From CAYMGQ01 sp964390055 (GTDB lineage Bacteria > Bacillota > Clostridia > Peptostreptococcales > Natronincolaceae): a DNA stretch of 64,000 nt. Location: the NCBI GenBank assembly GCA_964390055.1, contig CAYMGQ010000005.1:1-64000 (forward strand), in the 5' to 3' direction. Position 1 is the first letter of the stretch; every line of letters begins with the position of its first letter. Under the pieces are notes generated by a model that was not told the origin of the DNA, searched no databases, and was given only the letters and a program-made list of their open reading frames with translations. This document shows positions 60,888 to 64,000 of the stretch, piece after piece. A program made the position numbers and the translations under genes.

Positions 60888-60921
60888 AAATCCCCTAGGC
60901 CTTATCCTGCTTAGGGGATTT
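60888..60921. terminator. Bidirectional terminator between mltG and the chemoreceptor gene
   Basis: The perfect 10-bp inverted repeat AAATCCCCTA / TAGGGGATTT with a 14-nt loop lies between the two convergent genes. The minus-strand side continues with TTTATTTATT. Confidence 0.75.
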
Positions 60922-60926
60922 GCTTT

Positions 60927-62408
60927 CTATTCTTCTAGGGGCACATTTCCTATGGCTACTCCCTTTATACTCCCATCCCTGTCCCTAATTGGTGCTGCTA
61001 TGGTAGCGCAATAGGTATTGGTATATATTGAAATATAGGGTTCTGAAATAGCCGTTTGTCCCATAATTGATTTCTTAAAGAAGGGTCTAAAGGAAAAGTT
61101 CTGTGTCCCTGATACCCTCTTACCATCGGATATAATTATTTTAGTATCTCCCTTTGTGTCCAAAAGTCCCAATATATCAAAGCCATGGTGTCTTTTGTAG
61201 TAGTCCTGGAGGAGGGATTCAAATTGTCCTTCCCTACCATCTCTTACAATCTCTTGGCCTGCAATCTCTTCAATAAGCTTGGTAGCCCTGTCTAGTTTAT
61301 TTCTCATTTGTCCCGTAATCATAAATTGCTTTATAAAGCTGTCTATAATCTCTTGGACCTCCTCAGCCATCCGTCCCATTTCCTGGATGGAGTCAAACAT
61401 AACACTTAGGGAGGTGGTCTGTTCTTCGGTGGATGCTACGGCCTCTTCAGTGAAGGATACTGAGTTTTCCGTATTGACTGCAATCTCCTCAATTACTTTA
61501 TTGGCTTCCTTTACTAATTGGGCTTCATTTTCTGCCAGTAAATATATCCTGTCTACAGCCCTTGATGTACCTTCGGTAGATTCTATTATATGCTTAAATT
61601 GAAGTTGACACTGGTCCACTATTCCTACATTTTCCCTCATTCCATCAACTTCCCTATCTATTTCACTGGTTATATTTTTAATGTGGTCGGTAATACCCCT
61701 AACGGTTTCATCTATTTCCATTACTGAGTTAGAGGATTGCTCAGCTAGTTTTCCTACTTCGCCAGCTACAACAGCGAAACCTCTACCAGCCTCTCCTGCT
61801 CTGGCTGCTTCGATGGAGGCATTAAGGGCCAGCAGGTTTGTGTGTTCACTTATATTGGATACAGTTGTAGTTATTTCCTGGATTTTTTCTGCATTCCTTT
61901 CCAATTCCCTTATGCTTTCAGCTAAACTTATTACCCAATTGGTATTATCCCTTAATCTCTCTAGGGTTACCTCAAAATGCTCTATACTCCCCCTTACCTC
62001 CTGGAGCATATTGTTAGAGATTTCTTGAGCCTCCTCGGACTCCTTTAGTATGTTTAATATATCATCCTCAATCCTTGCAGTATATTCCTTTGCATTTATA
62101 AGGGACTGGTTTTGGTCTGTAGCTCCATTGGCTATATCCATAATGGCAGCAGAAATTTCTTCTCCTGCATCATAAATAAATTTAGCACTTTCCTCTAGGC
62201 CATGGGCAAAGGAGACCGTTTTCTGATTAGATACTAGGACCTTGCCCACTAGTTCCTTGACATTGGACAATAATTTATTTATAGAATCTCCTAGCTCTTG
62301 TAAATTAGCATCTCCCTGGGTCTGTATCCTAGAGGTTAAATCCCCATCCCCAACCCTGTCTACCACTTCCCTCATTTTTTCTATTTCCCTTTTTTTGCTA
62401 AAGAACAT
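60927..62408 (-). CDS. Soluble methyl-accepting chemotaxis protein with C-terminal Cache-like domain
   Basis: No transmembrane helix is present. A HAMP-like start (DGDLTSRIQTQGDANLQELG) precedes a long coiled-coil signalling domain whose hairpin tip is NISEHTNLLALNASIEAARA, then GEAGRGFAVVAGEVGKLAEQ (about 180-225). After the signalling domain, residues 370-493 form a Cache/PDC-like sensor: FRPFFKKSIMGQTAISEPY, then CATIAAPIRDRDGSIKGVAI. Cache domains usually lie outside the cell at the N-terminus, so this is an inverted, cytosolic layout. I start at the ATG at 62408, preceded by GGGGGGATAGGA. It should signal to CheA; ligand unknown. Confidence 0.9.
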   Translation of the reverse strand: MFFSKKREIEKMREVVDRVGDGDLTSRIQTQGDANLQELGDSINKLLSNVKELVGKVLVSNQKTVSFAHGLEESAKFIYDAGEEISAAIMDIANGATDQNQSLINAKEYTARIEDDILNILKESEEAQEISNNMLQEVRGSIEHFEVTLERLRDNTNWVISLAESIRELERNAEKIQEITTTVSNISEHTNLLALNASIEAARAGEAGRGFAVVAGEVGKLAEQSSNSVMEIDETVRGITDHIKNITSEIDREVDGMRENVGIVDQCQLQFKHIIESTEGTSRAVDRIYLLAENEAQLVKEANKVIEEIAVNTENSVSFTEEAVASTEEQTTSLSVMFDSIQEMGRMAEEVQEIIDSFIKQFMITGQMRNKLDRATKLIEEIAGQEIVRDGREGQFESLLQDYYKRHHGFDILGLLDTKGDTKIIISDGKRVSGTQNFSFRPFFKKSIMGQTAISEPYISIYTNTYCATIAAPIRDRDGSIKGVAIGNVPLEE

Positions 62409-62567
62409 TCCTATCCCCCCTTGGGTTTGTATTAGCTTTAACAATATATCTTAATATTTTAGAAATCTCCTTATATCTATTGTATCAACAGGCAAAGGTA
62501 TCTTCAACAAAGATTGTTGATATTTTGCCAATTTATATCATCCTGCCATAGGCTTAAAAGAAATCTC

Positions 62568-62774
62568 CTAGGACAATCTGTCTATGTAGTTTTGTAGGAT
62601 AGCCCCATCAGCAGGGTTACATTTAAAGATTTTAACCTCTTCCCTTTCAAAGTTTTTTAAATGGACGGTAAATTGGTTATCCCTTTCATCAACCTCATAT
62701 AATATACACCTATAACCCTCATCATATAGGCTTTTAAAATCCTTTATAATAGAAGAATTTAAATCCTTATACAT
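62568..62774 (-). CDS. Small unknown protein (68 aa)
   Basis: This is not recognised. The sequence is mixed alpha/beta with CILYEVDERDNQFTVHLKNF and ends QNYIDRLS. Two ATG starts are possible: 62774, with AGGAAAGG about 10 nt upstream, and 62798, with no clear site. It is on the same strand as the chemoreceptor, 159 bp upstream of it, and may be a separate unit. Confidence 0.5.
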   Translation of the reverse strand: MYKDLNSSIIKDFKSLYDEGYRCILYEVDERDNQFTVHLKNFEREEVKIFKCNPADGAILQNYIDRLS

Positions 62775-62904
62775 ACCATCAAAACCTTTCCTTGTCATTT
62801 TATAATATATTTACCCATTTTTATAACTTTATACACTATGGGACCTTATAGATAGAAACAAAAAAATCCCCCCAAGTTTATTACTTAGAAAGATTTTTGT
62901 GTCC

Positions 62905-63081
62905 CTAAAATGATTCTTTTTTCATAGTAGCTAATACCTTCATAAATAAGTTTAGTGTTTTGAGTCTTTCCACTTCTTCACCATAGGCACATTTGTTTTT
63001 GCAATAGCATTCTTTTATTCTCTTCTCCTCTTGTCTTCTTTTTATGTGTTCATCTAAGTTTATGATATTATTTTTTGCCAA
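62905..63081 (-). CDS. Small Cys-containing charged protein, unknown (58 aa)
   Basis: This is not recognised. A very basic helix (LDEHIKRRQEEKRIK) precedes a cluster CYCKNKC and a second helix. The Cys spacing (C-x-C-x3-C) suggests metal binding or disulphide chemistry, but the family is unknown. Start choice is uncertain: a TTG at 63081 has GGGAGAAGTGG upstream, and a TTG at 63099 would add six residues without a clear site. Confidence 0.45.
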   Translation of the reverse strand: MAKNNIINLDEHIKRRQEEKRIKECYCKNKCAYGEEVERLKTLNLFMKVLATMKKESF

Positions 63082-63229
63082 TTTAACCACTTCTCCCAAT
63101 AATAAATTAATATAATTTCTATTTAATATTATTCCTTATAAGATACTTTTCTCTTTTTATTGTTAAAACCCTTCTTTTCTTTTAGTCTTTTTAAAAATAT
63201 TATTTCCAAATATGGTTTATCTATACAAG

Positions 63230-63260
63230 AAAAAGCGATTCAATTTATAAATTGAATCGC
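63230..63260 (-). terminator. Intrinsic terminator of rplY
   Basis: The perfect 10-bp stem GCGATTCAAT / ATTGAATCGC with a 6-nt loop is followed on the minus strand by TTTTTCTTG. It lies just after the rplY stop codon. Confidence 0.85.
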
Positions 63261-63269
63261 CTTAGGTCT

Positions 63270-63944
63270 TTATTCATCAGGAGTATCTTGATCTTCTTCC
63301 TCTTCTCCATCTTCAACATCAACTTCTTCATCTATATCTGCTAATAATTCATCTTCTTCTACTGTTTCTACTGCTTCTAATTCTTCTTCTGATACATATA
63401 CAATTGATGCGATAACACTACTTATATCGTCTAATATTTCAATATCCTTATTATCTATTATGTTTAAGTCTGCTAAAGTTAAACTGTCCTGCTCTAGTAA
63501 CTTACTAGCATCAACTTCTACCCTGTCTGGTATGTGTCTGGGGTATGTTTGGATTTCAACTTCGTTAAGTTGAATTTGTAGTATACCTTCCCCAGTTTCA
63601 GCTCTTTCCCTATTTAATACAATAATAGGCATGGTCATTCTTACCTTCTCGTCTTCTCTTAGTGTTTGAAAATCCACATGTAGTAATTGGTTCTTTAATA
63701 CATTTCTTTGTATTTCCTTTATAATTACATAGGATTGTTGACCATCTAGTTCTAGGGTTAACCTACCACTCATTCCATGCTTGGCTAGAAACCTATATAC
63801 TTCCCTGGAGTCTAGGTATATAGATTGAGTTTCCATTCCCCTTGAATACACAACCCCTGGCAGAAGTCCTTCTTGTCTTTTTTTGGAGACCCTGTTTTTT
63901 CCCACAGAGCTCCTTTTTTCTGCTTTAAGCATTGGTATTGCCAT
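63270..63944 (-). CDS. rplY: 50S ribosomal protein L25 / general stress protein Ctc
   Basis: Ctc binds 5S rRNA. The L25 N-terminal domain has RSSVGKNRVSKKRQEGLLPGVVYSRG and then VIIKEIQRNVLKNQLLHVDF. A C-terminal TL5/Ctc beta domain (about 95-185) carries HIPDRVEVDASKLLEQDSL, followed by a strongly acidic tail. Length 224 is the long Ctc form. AAAGGAGAT precedes the ATG. In B. subtilis ctc lies between prs and pth; here it has moved to the other end of the conserved region. Confidence 0.95.
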   Translation of the reverse strand: MAIPMLKAEKRSSVGKNRVSKKRQEGLLPGVVYSRGMETQSIYLDSREVYRFLAKHGMSGRLTLELDGQQSYVIIKEIQRNVLKNQLLHVDFQTLREDEKVRMTMPIIVLNRERAETGEGILQIQLNEVEIQTYPRHIPDRVEVDASKLLEQDSLTLADLNIIDNKDIEILDDISSVIASIVYVSEEELEAVETVEEDELLADIDEEVDVEDGEEEEDQDTPDE

Positions 63945-64000
63945 TATTTCTTATCTCCTTTCACATCTTCCCCTCCTCTAGCATATGGGAAGGGAAACCA

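Overview
The window reads as a chromosomal segment of a low-to-moderate GC, endospore-forming, anaerobic Firmicute, most likely a clostridial or Tissierellia-like lineage (an inference from gene content, not a species call). The evidence is a dense set of sporulation genes (spoIIE, yabP, yabQ, spoVB, spoVT, spoVG, spmA, spmB, gin/csfB), a Met T-box, a HU gene, and SLH-domain surface proteins of the kind anchored to Gram-positive cell walls. No CRISPR array, insertion sequence, prophage gene, tRNA or rRNA was seen.

Read from right to left (most genes are on the minus strand), positions 59318 to 15051 follow the order of the Bacillus subtilis origin-proximal backbone: gin(csfB), yaaO-type decarboxylase, tmk, darA(yaaQ), holB, ricT(yaaT), trmN6(yabB), rsmI, abrB (opposite strand), metG, purR, spoVG, glmU, prs, pth, mfd, spoVT, spoVB, mazG(yabN), then rqcP(yabO), yabP, yabQ, divIC, S1 protein (yabR) and spoIIE. 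Lineage-specific genes are spliced into this backbone: pncB and spmAB, a htpG/YczE/HD-GYP/LCP block with a lone murC, a PrsW-like membrane protein, a parvulin lipoprotein, hup, a TAXI-TRAP transporter cassette with its own terminators, a SpoIID-like lipoprotein, a LysR regulator inserted head-on between yabP and yabQ, and a Ppx/GppA gene.

The left 15 kb is different. A compact operon encodes a 2020-residue IPT/TIG surface protein and two SLH-domain proteins, followed by pyrG with its own promoter and leader hairpins. Facing away from it is an 814-residue exported protein made of a duplicated module starting with copper-amine-oxidase-like stalk domains. These four secreted proteins are the best candidate here for an undescribed cell-surface assembly. 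The right end (59.4 to 64 kb) carries mltG, a soluble chemoreceptor with a C-terminal Cache-like sensor, several tiny unrecognised genes, and the ribosomal/stress protein L25 (ctc), which in B. subtilis sits between prs and pth.

Regulatory signals can be read directly: a spoIIE promoter with the atypical 21-bp spacer known from Spo0A-activated promoters; sigma-H-like promoters before spoVG and the HD-GYP gene; a sigma-F-like promoter before gin; a perfect Spo0A box before abrB; a consensus sigma-A promoter plus T-box before metG-htpG; and overlapping divergent promoters between LysR and yabQ. All functional assignments come from recognising sequence motifs and gene order by eye; no database search was run.
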